Source of the DNA: Buxus sempervirens
Lineage: Eukaryota > Streptophyta > Magnoliopsida > Buxales > Buxaceae
Direction of reading: 5' to 3'
DNA: 64,000 bases
NCBI GenBank assembly: GCA_947561395.2
Contig: OX387188.1
Coordinates: forward strand, 40,481,942 to 40,545,941
Of this stretch, positions 40,357 to 54,200 are shown piece after piece (the first letter of the stretch is position 1; the number at the start of each line of letters is the position of its first letter). Position numbers and translations under genes: made by a program. The notes beneath the pieces were generated by a model that saw only the letters and a list, made by a program, of their open reading frames with translations, was not told where the DNA came from and did no database searches.

Positions 40357-40720
40357 CAAGCCTTGCCCATTGCTTTCTCCCATGCACTTGTTGTCTTCTT
40401 CACTCCCAACACCAGGACCTGTGTTTAGTTTCTTTCTTCCTCTGCTTTCCATCTCCCCCACCTCCTTCTCTTCTTCAGCTTCTTTTAAATTTATCTTTCC
40501 CCATAACCTGTCTCTGACAATCTAGTGGTTGCTTCTCCTCATCTCTCTCTATCTCTCTTTTAGCTTCTATGAACCGTATTGTTTTCTGATAATTAACTTA
40601 GCTGTATTTGCTCTGATCTGACATTTCTTTGTGTTTGCCATTTCGGGTTGTCCCTCCGACCTTGCCATATCCCTAACTTCTTTCTGACATAGCTAGACAC
40701 TCTCGGCTCACTCTCTAAAG

Positions 40721-41324
40721 ATGTCTAGCAGAAGGTCACGCTCTAGACAGCAGTCAGGGACTTCGAGGATAACCGATGATCAGATCAACGATCTCGTATC
40801 CAAGTTACAACAGCTTATTCCAGAGCTTCGCAATAGGCAATCAGACAAGGTAATTTGAGGTTTTCTCCATACCGTCACTGTCTCTTCTCTTTCTATTTCT
40901 CCACTTTGTATTTGTGTTGTCTACCTTCACTTTACCTTGAAATACAAGCTGGGCCTTCCTCTACCACTTGCCTCTTATTTTTGTGTGGTGTACACGTCTC
41001 TGGTAGAGCCCCAGTTGAGTTGTGGGACTGAGAGAGTCCAGATGTTAACCCCTGAAGAGTCCCCCAACTTGATGAGAAGACTGCTTGTACCGACTGAAAT
41101 AATTGTGATTCGTTGACATATAACTGAGATTTTCTTTCTTTTTCTTTTTTTTCTTTGGTTGGTTTTGACAGGTTTCAGCTTCTAAGGTCCTACAGGAGAC
41201 ATGCAACTACATTAGAAGCTTACACAGAGAGGTGGACGACCTAAGCGACCGACTATCCCAGCTGCTGGATACAACAGACACCAGTAGTGAGCAAGCAGCT
41301 ATAATTAGGAGTTTACTTATGTAG
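40721..41324 (+). CDS. PRE: PRE-type atypical (non-DNA-binding) bHLH protein
   Basis: Two exons (40721-40849 and 41172-41324) give 93 residues, the length of the PACLOBUTRAZOL RESISTANCE/KIDARI/ILI family. The N-terminus [13 protein letters not shown] is followed by a helix-loop-helix ([20 protein letters not shown], loop, then [20 protein letters not shown]) and the end [12 protein letters not shown]. The basic region lacks the His-Glu-Arg pattern needed for E-box contact. Known family members promote cell elongation in brassinosteroid, gibberellin and light signalling by sequestering inhibitory HLH partners such as IBH1 and PAR1. The intron sits between the two helices as usual. Which paralogue this is cannot be told. 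Confidence 0.94.
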
Positions 41325-44169
41325 TAGATCTCTATATGCCTCTTTGTTCTCTTCCTGCTCTTCTTCTTCTTCTTCTTCTTCTAGAGTTTGGTCAGTAGAC
41401 CAAACAGGGCTTGAATTTAGATTCCAGGGGGTCCTTCCAAAGTCATGTAGCAACTAATATAAGTCGTATAATAAAAGGACTTGCACTTGGAAGTTACAAA
41501 GCCCGATCTCATTTTATTGCTTTATGAAGTTCTCTCCATTTCCATACACATTAAAATATATAACTTTACAATTCTGGGTCTCTGAAACTGTAACTGCATT
41601 CAAGTCCTTTTTTCTTTTGTGGGGTGAAGTATCAAGCATGACTACATTCGTACAAAGACTTGACAACAAGAGTATATTGGAGGCTTCGTTCTGATAATGA
41701 GACACACCTCCATAAAACCTAACGTTTTCCCATGTCTCGAAGTCTAAAGAAGATAGAACCCGTGATACAAACGTACAAAAGGGACCATTAGCACAGAAAC
41801 TGAAAAAAGTGTTTACAGTAACTGTCTAACTATAATATATATATAGATGCTCATATTCATTGAAACCAATACCTCGGAGAAGAAGAAAGAGATATCAGAT
41901 CATCACCTTTTTCTTTTTCTTTCTTTTTCCCTTTAATTAGGGAAGATCACTTTTGTTAATTATCTCACTCTAATACTCCATTGAAGATTAATGGGTAACC
42001 AAGCTAGAGATTCTATTATGTATCTTCATTCATCTTCTGCTTCTTCTTCTTCTTCTTAATCTCGTTAATGAGAGTGTGATTATGGTTGGTCCTTGTCAAA
42101 GTGGCCCAACACGGTGAGAAGGATGACTGACGTTGACTTTTCTCTCCACCAACTTGCCTGACATTTCACACAGGATGTCACCATTGGAGCAGGCATGTGC
42201 GATGGTGCTCATGCATATACGAGAAACAAAGACAAAGAGTCCTGTGCTTTGATAGAGAGAGAGCGAGACAGGCATGTGTTATGCTGCTAATGCATCTACA
42301 GGGAAAGACAATCTGTGTCCTGTTTCTCGTAGAGAGAGACTAGAGAGAGAGGGAGGCATGTGTTTATGTTTTCTTGGTTGAGATAGAGAGAGTGGGGCAT
42401 GTGATGCTGCTCCTGCATATGTTGAGAAAGACTATCTGTGTCCTGTGCTTGGAGAGAGAGATCTAGAGAGAGAGGGTTTCTTGATTGTTCATACATCGTT
42501 TTCCAGTCGTTTTCAGAGCAGGCAAATCTGCAGTACAATGAGTTAGAGACTTCGGTAAGAATAAGACCAAGAAGTCTGGTAACAAATGCAAGCTTCTTTC
42601 TTTCATTCTATAGGAAATTGAAGGTAAAACTAAAATCCGAACTCTTTACTCTTCTGGGTGTGCCAAATTCATGTTCGGACCGCCCGGTTTGAAACGAGTT
42701 TTAGTCTAGTTAGGTTAAATAAAGTTCACATCGATCCTCTGCGATCCGTCCCTAGTATCGTCACCTAAGATCCGATCAAGACAGCGGGGGACCCGTAACC
42801 CATGTCTCTCGTCACCTGTCTGCCAGGCACATTCATGGAGATAAGTGGTGGTGATCGGAGAAATGGGTCACCCGTCCCGGGCCTGTCTCTAATCGCAGCA
42901 AAAAAATCTCAAGGAAGAATCAATCATTCTGGGTATCCTGGACGTAAAGTCTTGGGGCTTTCATAATGGCATGAGATTCCCTTTGAGGCAGGGTTTCGTT
43001 TTGGCAGCTTGCTCCCTGCATGTGGGAAGGTCGCCCAGGATCAAGAACTTTTATAGTAAAAGACTGATTCAGTACTCCATCGATAATGCACTTTCATTCA
43101 CCCAAAGGACCAGTAGAAGAACATCAAAGTTAAGCAATGGTTGGCATCCTCCTTGTTCAACACCTTTGAGGCTGACTTGCACAGTAATGGGATTGTTAAT
43201 GATAGGCTAGCAGACAATTAAAGCCATGCCATACAATTATAAGTTTTAGGTGGCAAATTTTTTTTTTTTTTTTGGAACTCAGGGCATCCGGGTCTACTTA
43301 TGCTCAACCGACTAATCCCCGAAGGCCCATGCAAGACCCTGCAATCCACATGACCCAATTTAAGTGGCATTTTATGTGTATTTTGGATTGGATTGTCGAT
43401 GGAATTCAATTCTAGAATCCGTACATGGTCATTTGGTTTGGATTATTGATGAGATTATATAATCAAATTGTAAATTAAATCTTGGCCAAGATCAGAATCT
43501 ACTTAAGAAGTGGATGTATTCTCAGATTTTCACTCATTCTCATAAAAATAACTCTGGTACCTGTTATTGTTATATCTTTATTCGCTGCCGTTCACAATCC
43601 TAGATAAAGGAGGAGGGTTGCGTCAAAACTCTTGCTAAATCTAAACATGACATGAATCTTAAATTACATTGATCCCATTTTTGGTGAAAACTGACTCATG
43701 ATCACGATGATTAGACCCTCTATCTTATGGTTGAAGGATCCTGAATTGAACTAGTAAACATTTCTCTCTCTCTCTCTCTCTCTCACTACCTATAGATATG
43801 TCTCCATTTAGTTGAAGGAGTTCGAAGCATTCATCTATCACTCTTTCACAGGATCTATATCTGTCTCCATTATTTTTTTCAATAGGTCTAGCCCACCAGG
43901 CTCACTCTACCCGTCTTCAAACGCAGAAGTCATACTAATTATACCACCGGTACGGACAAGCATAGGCCTGGATATTGGATTGGATCGGCACCAACCGAGA
44001 TTTAAAACCTTTCTTGGGCCCAAGTTGTCTGGATGTATCCTGAATTGCTGTGGGCTCTTGATTACTTATACTTAGATGGATGTAAGCCTCCCCCAACCCA
44101 ATACATCCCTCATAAATTCCCCATCAAAAGTTTGATCTGGACGGGGTTCTGGTTCTACGGATCCTTCCC
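41325..44169. other. intergenic, repeats and no supported gene
   Basis: The first 150-200 bp should be the PRE 3' UTR (with a CTT run at 41361-41382). Further on are the tandem repeat at 42189-42476 and a poly-T followed by GGAACTCAGGGCATCCGGGT and CTCAACCGACTAATCCCC at 43256-43320, which resembles the tail of a plant SINE in reverse. A CT run lies at 43764-43782. Confidence 0.5.
42189..42476. repeat. degenerate tandem repeat, about 80-90-bp unit, 3.5 copies
   Basis: Units start GGCATGTG and contain ATGCTGCTNNTGCAT, GAAAGAC, ATCTGTGTCCTGT and a GA-rich tail. Starts lie at about 42192, 42271, 42354 and 42391, the third being shortened. Non-coding. Confidence 0.7.
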
Positions 44170-44695
44170 TGGGGCTGTTAGTGGGTCAGATAAAGATCCA
44201 GGTCCAATTCGAATTCGATCCGATTATCTGAATACGGATCTTATTTTTAGATTAGATTATCCAAATCCGATTATATGCGAATTCGAATATGGTACTACAC
44301 ATATTCGACCCAGTAAAGATCCGACTGTTTATTTTGTATATATGTTATGTTTTTTTTAGGACTTTTCAAGCCTTTTTATATATTAGTATAGAAGAAATGA
44401 AGGTTTCATATAATATTTATTGATTTAAGGTCATAATATAAGATAAGTTTGAATTAATACATTCTTATTTGATCCACTTACTTAAGGTTTATAATATCTT
44501 AATTTTTTTCTATATATAATGTAATTAGATTCAGATATCGGATAATTGGTTGGATTCGAATTCAAAACGAATTCGGTATTAAATGTGAAAGATCCGTCGA
44601 ATAATCAATTCAAATTTAGATATAGACATTTCTTATCGGATTGAATTCAAATGTAGCAGATCCATACCGTACTTGATCCCTTTACAGCCCTAAGA
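44170..44695. mobile_element. hAT-like non-autonomous element, about 526 bp
   Basis: CCTTCCC flanks both sides (44163-44169 and 44696-44702). The ends read TGGGGCTGTTAGTGGG and, on the other strand, TCTTAGGGCTGTAAAGGG, imperfect repeats of the GGGCTGT type common in plant hAT elements. The inside is dominated by GATCCGA/TCGGAT and GAATTCGAA repeats. No coding frame. Confidence 0.55.
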
Positions 44696-45422
44696 CCTTC
44701 CCATTATTGCGACCTGCCTTCAAACGGTCCAACCACGAAGCTTCCCAAAGTCTATAGTTTGTCTGGTTTGACGATACACCGTCTGATTCATGGACTTTTC
44801 TTTGTAACAGAGCATCCTAACAGAGCATCCTCTAGAAGCATCGAACCGATCCTTTTACGGTTTGTGTCTAAACGTAGCGTCATCACTTGACTATTCTGTC
44901 CATATTGTCACACAAATTTGGCTTACATGACCAAAATGGTTGACCGTGTAAATAACCGTGCTTTTTTTTATTTCTCTTTTTTTCTGATTGGTCCTCGTTG
45001 CGGTCACTTACTTCATGGATCATTCCTGATCTCTTGCACCGCGGCACAGATCGGATTTTCCAGTTGATTGCACCTGTTTCTTTAGGATCAGAGTATGGAC
45101 GGTGAATTTCGAAGGTAACGACGAAGCTTCATGCGGATGCAAAGTACTAGATACCCCTCAAAGTATGAGATTCATCCGCTTCACCCGCTCAAATTGAACC
45201 AGGTTTAATCTCTGAGTCTCTGCAACTCCTCTCTTCTTCTCTTTCTGACGTTCAGACTTGCAAATTACAGCTCCTCAGTCATTTTTTGTGTACGTTGAAA
45301 ACCTGGAGTCAAATACACGGTGAGAAACTAGATCTGTTGTATTGGTATTGGCATTAATGGGGAGAGAATCTAATTGAAATTGGTATCTCTGGAGGGAAGA
45401 AATTAAGGAAAAATTCCGTTTC

Positions 45423-48400
45423 ATGGCGGGAAAGATGGACTCCGTTTCGATCCGTGTGCCTTACAAAAATCTAAGACAAGCTGAAGTCGAATTGGTCGGT
45501 TTGGACGAAGCTCACCGCCAGATCAACGTCAGTTCTGGGGTTCCCAATGGGACCCCGGATGTTTCTGCCGCTTCCTCATCTTCTGTCGATTCGAATAACG
45601 GTAGCTTGAAGACATTGATTCTTAGTTGTATGATTGCAGCTGGTGTTCAATTTGGTTGGGCATTGCAGCTTTCCCTTTTGACACCCTATATACAGGTTAG
45701 GTTTCTCAAATCCTTTTTGTTTTTGTTTCGCATTTATCTTAGGTTTTGTTTTCGTTTTACGTATTTCTGTGGCGAAATTCGCACGTACCGAGAAGAAGCG
45801 AACATCCAATGATTTTTAGGTTCACTTACATGTAATTGAACTCAAAAAGATCAGGTAGAAAAGGGGGATGGTATTGATGATCTGAATTTGGACAATCGAG
45901 CAGGCGATTATTTTGCTGTTCTTAGGAAGTTCTAATCTGATGAAAAAAGCTAATCAGTTATATTTATGCCTTAAACTTCTTTGCTTACGTAGTGGTCTTC
46001 AGTCGAAAGATCCGGAAAAAAGGGAAAAATAAAAGTAAAATCCTCCGTCTGCGAATGTTCTCTGTCCCAAAATTTCTGTTTCCATAAAATTTCATCTATA
46101 TTTTGTGTGTTTTGCCTTCATAGATTAACGGTGAACATAGATTTTCAGGATGCCAGAAAGTCAGTAAATTATTGCACGGCTTGAGCTTAATGGTATAAAT
46201 GGGGGCTTATGCTCACCTTTTATTTACTGACCTAAAAAACTATCATGATTGTGTATCAAATGGAAACAGAGTTGGTATTTCAGAAGGTCATTATACTAAA
46301 ATTCATTAGGGAAAGATGCATAAGTTGATGTACTTGGTAATTGCATTTGTAGAAACATGTAGAGAGAAGAGGAACTTCCAAAGAAAGTTTTGAGATGAAA
46401 CAGCTTTAATAGATGATTCATACTGCCAAATGTAAAATATGTTGTGTCAATTAGAAGCAAAGTGTCAGCCACTCGTTTTTGTGAGACATACTTCTCTCCA
46501 CATAGAAGCTAAAATTAGAGACAGCAAGACCTTGGATGTGACATTTCTAGAAGTTTTAGCTTTTTTGCATCTCTGGATTCCCAAAAGCAGCTTTGCTAGA
46601 TATGCTGCAAGTTGCTTCAAAAATTGACTACTGCAGAGTGATTATGAACCAAAAATTTATTGTTCTGCGGCTTCAAAAAAGGTTATTATCCTGAGAGTTG
46701 CAAAAAATTGTTTTCCATGCTCAAGTGAAAAAAAAAGTTTTAAATATACAAATAATTTGTGTCCTGGATTTTTGAAGAAAAAAGAAAATAAAAAGGTGTG
46801 CAAAATGCCTCAAATTTATTGAAATTCACTTTTTTCATTTGAATATTATCGAAAACTTGTTTTTCTTATAAAATTGAAGGGACAATTACCCAAAAAAAAA
46901 AATTCACCTGTTAAAATTCATGGAATTTGAACATAAGTAGAAGGTTTTCGGCCAAAAGAGGAGCAAAATCTTGTTTTAGTTTGACGTCAGTTGCTATTAA
47001 GTTTTGGCGTATGGTGATTTCCATTGGATATCAGGATTGCATTTTGCTGCTGTTCTGATGGTTCAACCAATATACACTGATACGTGGTACATATAAGTGG
47101 ATTTTTTTCAGGATTGCATTTTGTTGCTGTTCTGATGGTTCAACCAATAGATCCTTAATACCCGGTACATATCAGTTGATTTTTGTGCTATTGTCTATCT
47201 TTTGTATTACAATGTCTCCCATCCATGCAGCAGTATTGGCTGATACTTGAAACATTCCTGATTTCCTACTATTCTTTCAATTCATATCAACCTCCATTTT
47301 CTTGTCATGGAATTATCCATTAGGTGCTTATAAAAGCATAGATTACAATCAGGCTTAAGAAAGTTTCATAGGGTTGCTATCCAAGTGTAAATTTTTTTAA
47401 AAATTGTTGAACTTTTCGTAAAAATTATTTTTGATTTTTTCCATTGCTTGAAACTGTGTTGTATAATCTTTTACAGGAAATTTTGTAAAAATGTGAAATT
47501 TTCTTGAAGATGTGAAATTTCCCTCAAAATTGGAACCTAAAACCTTGATTGTTGGAAAAACAGCTGTGCTCCATATTCTTTACGTTTTGCAACTAAGAAG
47601 CAACATATTCAAAGAACAAGTTTAGAAACTAAGGATGCTAATATAGGTGGTAGAGTATTTGTAATGGTTAGATCAGGAGAATATGTGGGCAGCAATAATA
47701 TGAATTAACAGAAGAAAAAAAAAAAAAAGGTCAACTTGCCTGGTTCTTATTAAATGGAGAACAGAAATGGTTTTGTGAAGGGCTTTACTAATGAAAGATC
47801 CTTAAAGTGTGTGTGAAATTTTTTTTGAATGCTAAGTCTTAAGATTAAGAATTTGACTTTGGCTTCAGGTAAGTGTAATTCTCAGGGCAGGAGTGCTAAT
47901 CCTCACATGCATGTGAATTTTATTTGGTAGTAAATAAATATTTGATTCTATTACATATGATACAGTTATACTAATATTATTAAAGTAAATGGTTGAATAT
48001 GGGGCATCATAATTCAAAATTGATATTAGATTAGTCAGATCCAACACTTTTAAATTCTGTCCTTTGTTTTGGTTTTATTTGAGTAACTATGATGATTTTC
48101 ATTTTAAACTTTTTAAGTAATTTGGTTTTGTATTTTAATTTTTGCTTGAGTTATGATTTCATATTAACATTTTATAATTGAAACTTATATACTCATCTTC
48201 ATCAGAATCATCAAAAGCCAGTTCCCACCAAAGTGGATCAGTGACATAAATCTTGTCTCCTCGTCTTGTTCAGTCAAAAATCAACTTATATACTCATAAA
48301 ACAAACATCTTGTTAGTTATTGACATTAGAAACAAGTGATATAAGAAGATATAAAGGAACTCTTGAAAATACTTTATACACGAAAATCCTTTATCTGGTG

Positions 48401-51168
48401 AAGTAGAGATGTCATTTTGGTTTTGTATTTGTATTTTAGACTTTTATTTTTATTTTCGTGTTTGGTTGCCCTGCTATTTTTGCACAGTTGGATTTTCCTT
48501 TCTTGGTCTCTTCCTCTCCTATAATAAAATTTTCCTTTCATTTGAAAAGAAAAAAGAAGGGAAGAAACTCACTCTACCTGTTTAAGACAATCTAATCTAC
48601 TTCTCTTTCTTTTATATGCACCTTTTTAGCTCCCTAATTTTATTTGTGAATTGCATCATATTGGGATCATAAAAAAGCTAAACAATAAAATCTATGTTGA
48701 TGCAAACAAAAACAAAAACAAAAAAAATTTTAAGTATTTAAACAATTAATGGCCTTACGTAAAAATATCAGAAGATGCATCAATTTGTATTTGTATGCAT
48801 CATTAAAGAAAAAATAAAAAATAAAACTTATTCTTATGCATTATAAAATTTTTTAGTCATCTGGTTATTTGACTCTACCTCCTAAAATTTAATGTGCATG
48901 TTCTGGATTATTGTTATTTGTAACACATAATTGTGTCTGGAAATCTGGAGGAATCTTATCACATCAGATTGTGATTTTGAGATTTAGATTGCTTAATAGT
49001 TGCTAAAAGTATTATTTCAGTATTCTCTAGGATAATTTCATATTTATTGGTCATCTGAAGCTTTCTACTCATATTGATTTTTCTATTTTGAATTTTCAAT
49101 AATTTTTTGTCCTGTTAACACTTTTATTGTTTGGATTAATTGGTGCAGACACTTGGATTCCAGCATGCCTTTTCTTCATTTATTTGGCTTTGTGGCCCCA
49201 TTACAGGCCTTGTGGTAGGTGATCACAGCCTCTTCCTTCCACCTGGAGGGAAATATGCAGAACTAACATTTCATATCAAATTAGCAAGTAGCATACCACT
49301 GCATTATACTCATAATACCTTTTTTAATTATTAACATGCGACATTTCATGCAGATGAATTTTCTGGGAGTGGACAATGGACATTATGAATTTTTTTTTCC
49401 TTTTTCAAATCGTTACTAACAATTCCTAACTGGACTTTAATTCCAGATTGGATTACAGTGTCTTTATTGCCCTAAGAAAGTCTGTGGAAACTGTTTGTGT
49501 CACTGGACATGGATGACTAAACTTTAATCTTTCCTTCTATCTATGCATAAGCTTCTGTACCATTGTTTCTTTTGCAATGCTTGGTGAGAAATGCATATCA
49601 TTCCAGTTCCTGTATGGCTATACTTTACCTTAATCTTTCATGCCTTTGAGTATTTAGGCTTCACCGATTTAGTTTGGATGTACTTTGGCATGTTGTGATA
49701 TTAAGCCACAATAAGTTATGTTAAGGCACAATTCATGAGCATAGTTATTTATTTTTATTATTTATTACCTATGATATTTGTATGTATTTTCGAATAGGAG
49801 ATCTCGGTGCCAAAGACAAATCCATTTGAGGAGCTTTCAGTGGTTCTTAATGTGTGGAAGCCAAATGAACGGGAGTCATTAACAGTTGGAGAGGTCAAGA
49901 ATGTTAGACAGGTCAAGAGGTTTTGGGTGTGAACTTGTGGATCAAAGATGGTGTCACTTGATTAGAGTAGATAAATCTACTTGAGAAGAGGATACATATC
50001 CTTTTAAGTGGTTCTCGTTATTAAGATGGTAACACATGTCATTGTCTAAGATACCACCTATATAATCCAGCTTCTTGTGGGGATATTTGGACCATTGGAG
50101 ATTTGATATTTTTACTCAGTTGAGAAACGAAACTTGACCTCAAGGAATCTTAGGTGGCATATGCCTTCATCTTTTATCTGCCATTCTTGGCTCTTGGTCA
50201 CTGCCTACCTACTGTGCCTTATAGCTCCACTCTTTTATTCAGATACAAGCAATAGTTGGAATGGCTACAGATAGTGATATTGGGCTTCACTAGATCTACC
50301 TTGATACCTATTCGGATTCCAGTTCATGGATATACAACTGATTATATAATTCAGTGTGGAGCTGCTTTGTCCAGTTTGTTACTTTGTGCTTTGACCGGTC
50401 TTAGAAGGATTCATGCTTTTTAAATTAGGCTACCTTTGATTTGCATGTTGGTATTACACCAATACAGCATGAATGGTCAACATAGTAATGTCATAATTGC
50501 CATTCTAGCACTTTCTACTTGGGTGGTTGAGACGACAAAGATTTTTTAATTTGTGATTGCTGATTTTTTATGTTTTCTTATTTTATGAAATTTGGAGATG
50601 AAGTGAATGGAAGGGACTGATTTTTTTGTCTTCTTTTAGTAAAAGAGGAAGACATTAAAGAAAGGTGGATAGAATATTTTATAAAATTAGTAAATGAGGG
50701 CAGTACATAGAGATCAGATTCTGCGTAGATGATAGCATAAGTAGAACCAGAGAACAAATCTATGTTCTGACCAGATAAGTCTTCAGATGATAGCACATGT
50801 GACATCCCGATCGCACATCAGAAATGGATGAAATCCCAATGGGGTACATGAGTCAGGGAGAACACTTAACTTAGCGAGGTGTCTTTTAGGGGCAAAACCA
50901 TGCGGCCTTTGTTGGTCCAGCCACCTCCTATGGACAATGCCAAGACCCACACCAGTCACGGACTACTGGACCCGGAACCGGCTCTCATACCATTTGTAAC
51001 CAGAGAACAAATCTATATTCTAACCAGATAAGTCTTCTTCATTGTACACTTAACATCAATCTTTAAATGGGTAAAAAACTGATAAAAGATATAGGTAATA
51101 GTAATACCATATTCCGATACCCTTTGGTTTAACTAAGTCCTACATATGTAATTTATAAGCTGAATCCT

Positions 51169-51225
<57 letters not shown>

Positions 51226-54200
51226 CAGAATCCCTCTGTCCTGTTATTGGGGATCGGACAGATTTGAAGCCTAGACACACACCTGTACCCAACATGCAGA
51301 CTTGAATTTATGAATGAATTTTTTTCTGCACTTTGTTGTGGTTAAGAAAATTTCTTCTTCTGTTCATTCACTCTTGTAGTCCCCGGCATTCCTGACTCCT
51401 GCTGACATACCTTATTTTAGCTGCTTTATTGATTGCCTTAGTTGCATCTTGGTGCTCAGGTTCAACCTTGTGTTGGCATTTGGAGTGATAAATGTTCTTC
51501 AAAATATGGAAGAAGACGACCCTTTATTCTTATTGGATCTCTCATGATCTCTGCTGCTGTGAGTTTCATTGAGACCTTTATTGGATTATTTCACTAGCTA
51601 TATTGTATGCTTTATTTTGACGAGATGGTGTCTTATAATTTAGGTAACAATAATAGGGTTTTCTGCAGACATTGGATATATATTAGGAGATACGAAAGAG
51701 CATTGCAGGTGATTGTTTCTCTTTTACTAATTTTTGATTATGCATATCCATTTGGCGTTTTTAATCTGACCTGACTTCTTTCTCAAAATTTAGTAAATTC
51801 AAGGGTACACGAACAGGGGCAGCTATCATCTTCATCGTTGGGTTTTGGATGCTAGATCTTGCTAACAATACAGTGCAAGTAAGCTAGTTAGTATAATGTC
51901 TGCTTCTTCACCACCTTTACGTGATCAACTGTTATCATAAACAATTCTGTATATTGCTCTAAGAAATGTGGAATTTCTATATTTTTAGGGTCCAGCTCGT
52001 GCTCTTCTGGCTGATCTCTCAGGTGAGCTCTTAGTTTAATGCGCGGATCATTACTGAGATACCATCATTATGATTTTTGGTTTAAAGGTGAGTTTTCAGT
52101 AATCACATAACTAATTCAGAATGCACTAAGAAGTTTTATATATGATAGGTCCCAATCAACGAAATTCAGCAAATGCGATCTTCTGCTCATGGATGGCTGT
52201 AGGAAATGTTCTAGGATTTTCTGCTGGTGCTAGTGGAAAATGGCACAGGTGAAACTTCTTGAATGTAGTGATCAATGAATTTTGTGTTAATTGGATTTTG
52301 TTTAAGTCTTAGCGTTCTGTCATTTATTCTCTGTTTGCTAAGATTTGATCTTTCTTTAATCAAGCTGTTGACTTTATGGTATCTATAGAGATAGACATGT
52401 AGGTTCTTCATTTATATTTGTAAGTATTTGGATCATCTGACTTCTCAATCTTGAACAGTTGGTTTCCTTTCCTTACCAATAAAGCTTGCTGTGAAGCCTG
52501 TGGAAATCTGAAAGCAGCCTTTTTAATTGCAGTGGTGAGTTGCTTTTTTTGATAGATAGTTCTGCTCCCGTATAAATTCTTATTTGAACAAAATTTTTAA
52601 ACTTACAAATCGAAGAACACTTTCATTTTTCTGTTCAAAAATATCTAATTATCGCTTTCTTGTGAATCATCTAGAAGATATCCAAGAAGTGAACCTTGAT
52701 GAGAAACCCCTTGAAAATTTTACCATGTGTTTTAGGACACATGGAGGGAGTGGACTTTGTATCACCTTGTCAGGTTATGCCAAGCTTTTTGAATTTGGAA
52801 CTCAATGGTTGCGAAATAATAGTCCTTAGTATGTAGCTTTCTTGTAAAATTTATTCACTCAATCTCTTAGGTTGTGTTTGTTTTGAGGGAATCTATAAAA
52901 AGGAAAGGAAAATGAGCTTTCATTTCAAATTTGTATGTTTGGTTCATGGGAAAATGTTGGCCCATCGGGAAATAGATTTCCAAAAGAGGTCTATTTTCCA
53001 CTAAGTGCTCTAAAATTTTCCTCTCAAAATGTAAGGAACACAATGGAAAGAAAAGGAAAGTGCTCTTTTACTTTCTATTCCATTGTTTTCCACCTAACCG
53101 AACATAGCCTTGATTTTCTACCTTTTCCCTTGAAAATTCTGGCATAAGATAGTGATAAAACCGGATGAATTTCCAAGTAAATTTTTTGTGGGATTGTTGC
53201 ATGGCTTCTAAGAATCATCATTCTTGTGTGAGGTCACATGTTATGTGGTGTCAAAGCCGATTTGGACTTCTTAATCAGGAGGGATCAGAGAATATTTGTG
53301 GAGATTTCCTTGGTTTCTAATTTCCTTCTGAACTCAATGAAATTGAAAGAAAATTTTTGGCATGACCGTTAACAAAGATTGTAATTGGCAAGAACTGTTA
53401 CTAATTTTGTACTCCTAGTACATTTGGGTTCATATTTTGTACTTGTTCCAATCTTCCTTTATTTAGTGTTATTTAGGTAAAAGTAATATAATTAAGTTTT
53501 GAGATGGCTTAAATTTCAGTGATTTTCCTCTTGTTTCCCCTTTATTTTTCAGTAAGAGTAATATATGAAGCTTTGTGATGTCCTAAATTGCAAAATTTTC
53601 CTCTTGTTTATCTTCCTCTGATCTATAATCATGCTTCAAAGATGGCTTTGTGTCTGATGCAAGGTTTTAAATATCGACATCACTAGATATATCACCACTT
53701 GGGAAAAGGTTATATATTGCTTGACATATCTAAGGATGTAAGGTTTAATATTTTAGTTTGGCTTATTCAGTGTCAAAAAGAATGTGTTTAAGTGTGTTTA
53801 GAATGTTTAGGTTGAGTCCAAGAAGACATGGTTCAAACGGCGTCAAAATTGGAGTCAAATTGAAGAAGTTATGCCCAACGTTTGATCAACGTTCTCTGTC
53901 CGTTCGAACGTTCAATTTCTGGAGAGCAACGTTTGCTGAACGTTTGCTGAGCGTTCGAACGTTCATGTTCTGCAGACAAACCCGAGACTAGCGTTCGACC
54001 AACGTTCTCTGTCCGTTCGAACGTTCAAGTTTTAAAGGCCAACGTTTGCTGAGCGTTCGAACGTTCAAACAGCAAAATTTCCGAAAAGTTACGAAAAATT
54101 ACATAACTTACTCGTTTCAATTCGGATTGACTTCAAACTTTTTGGGGAACCTTTAAATAGGATTAGGGACCTTCTAAACCTAAGAGAGCCACGTTTTAGA

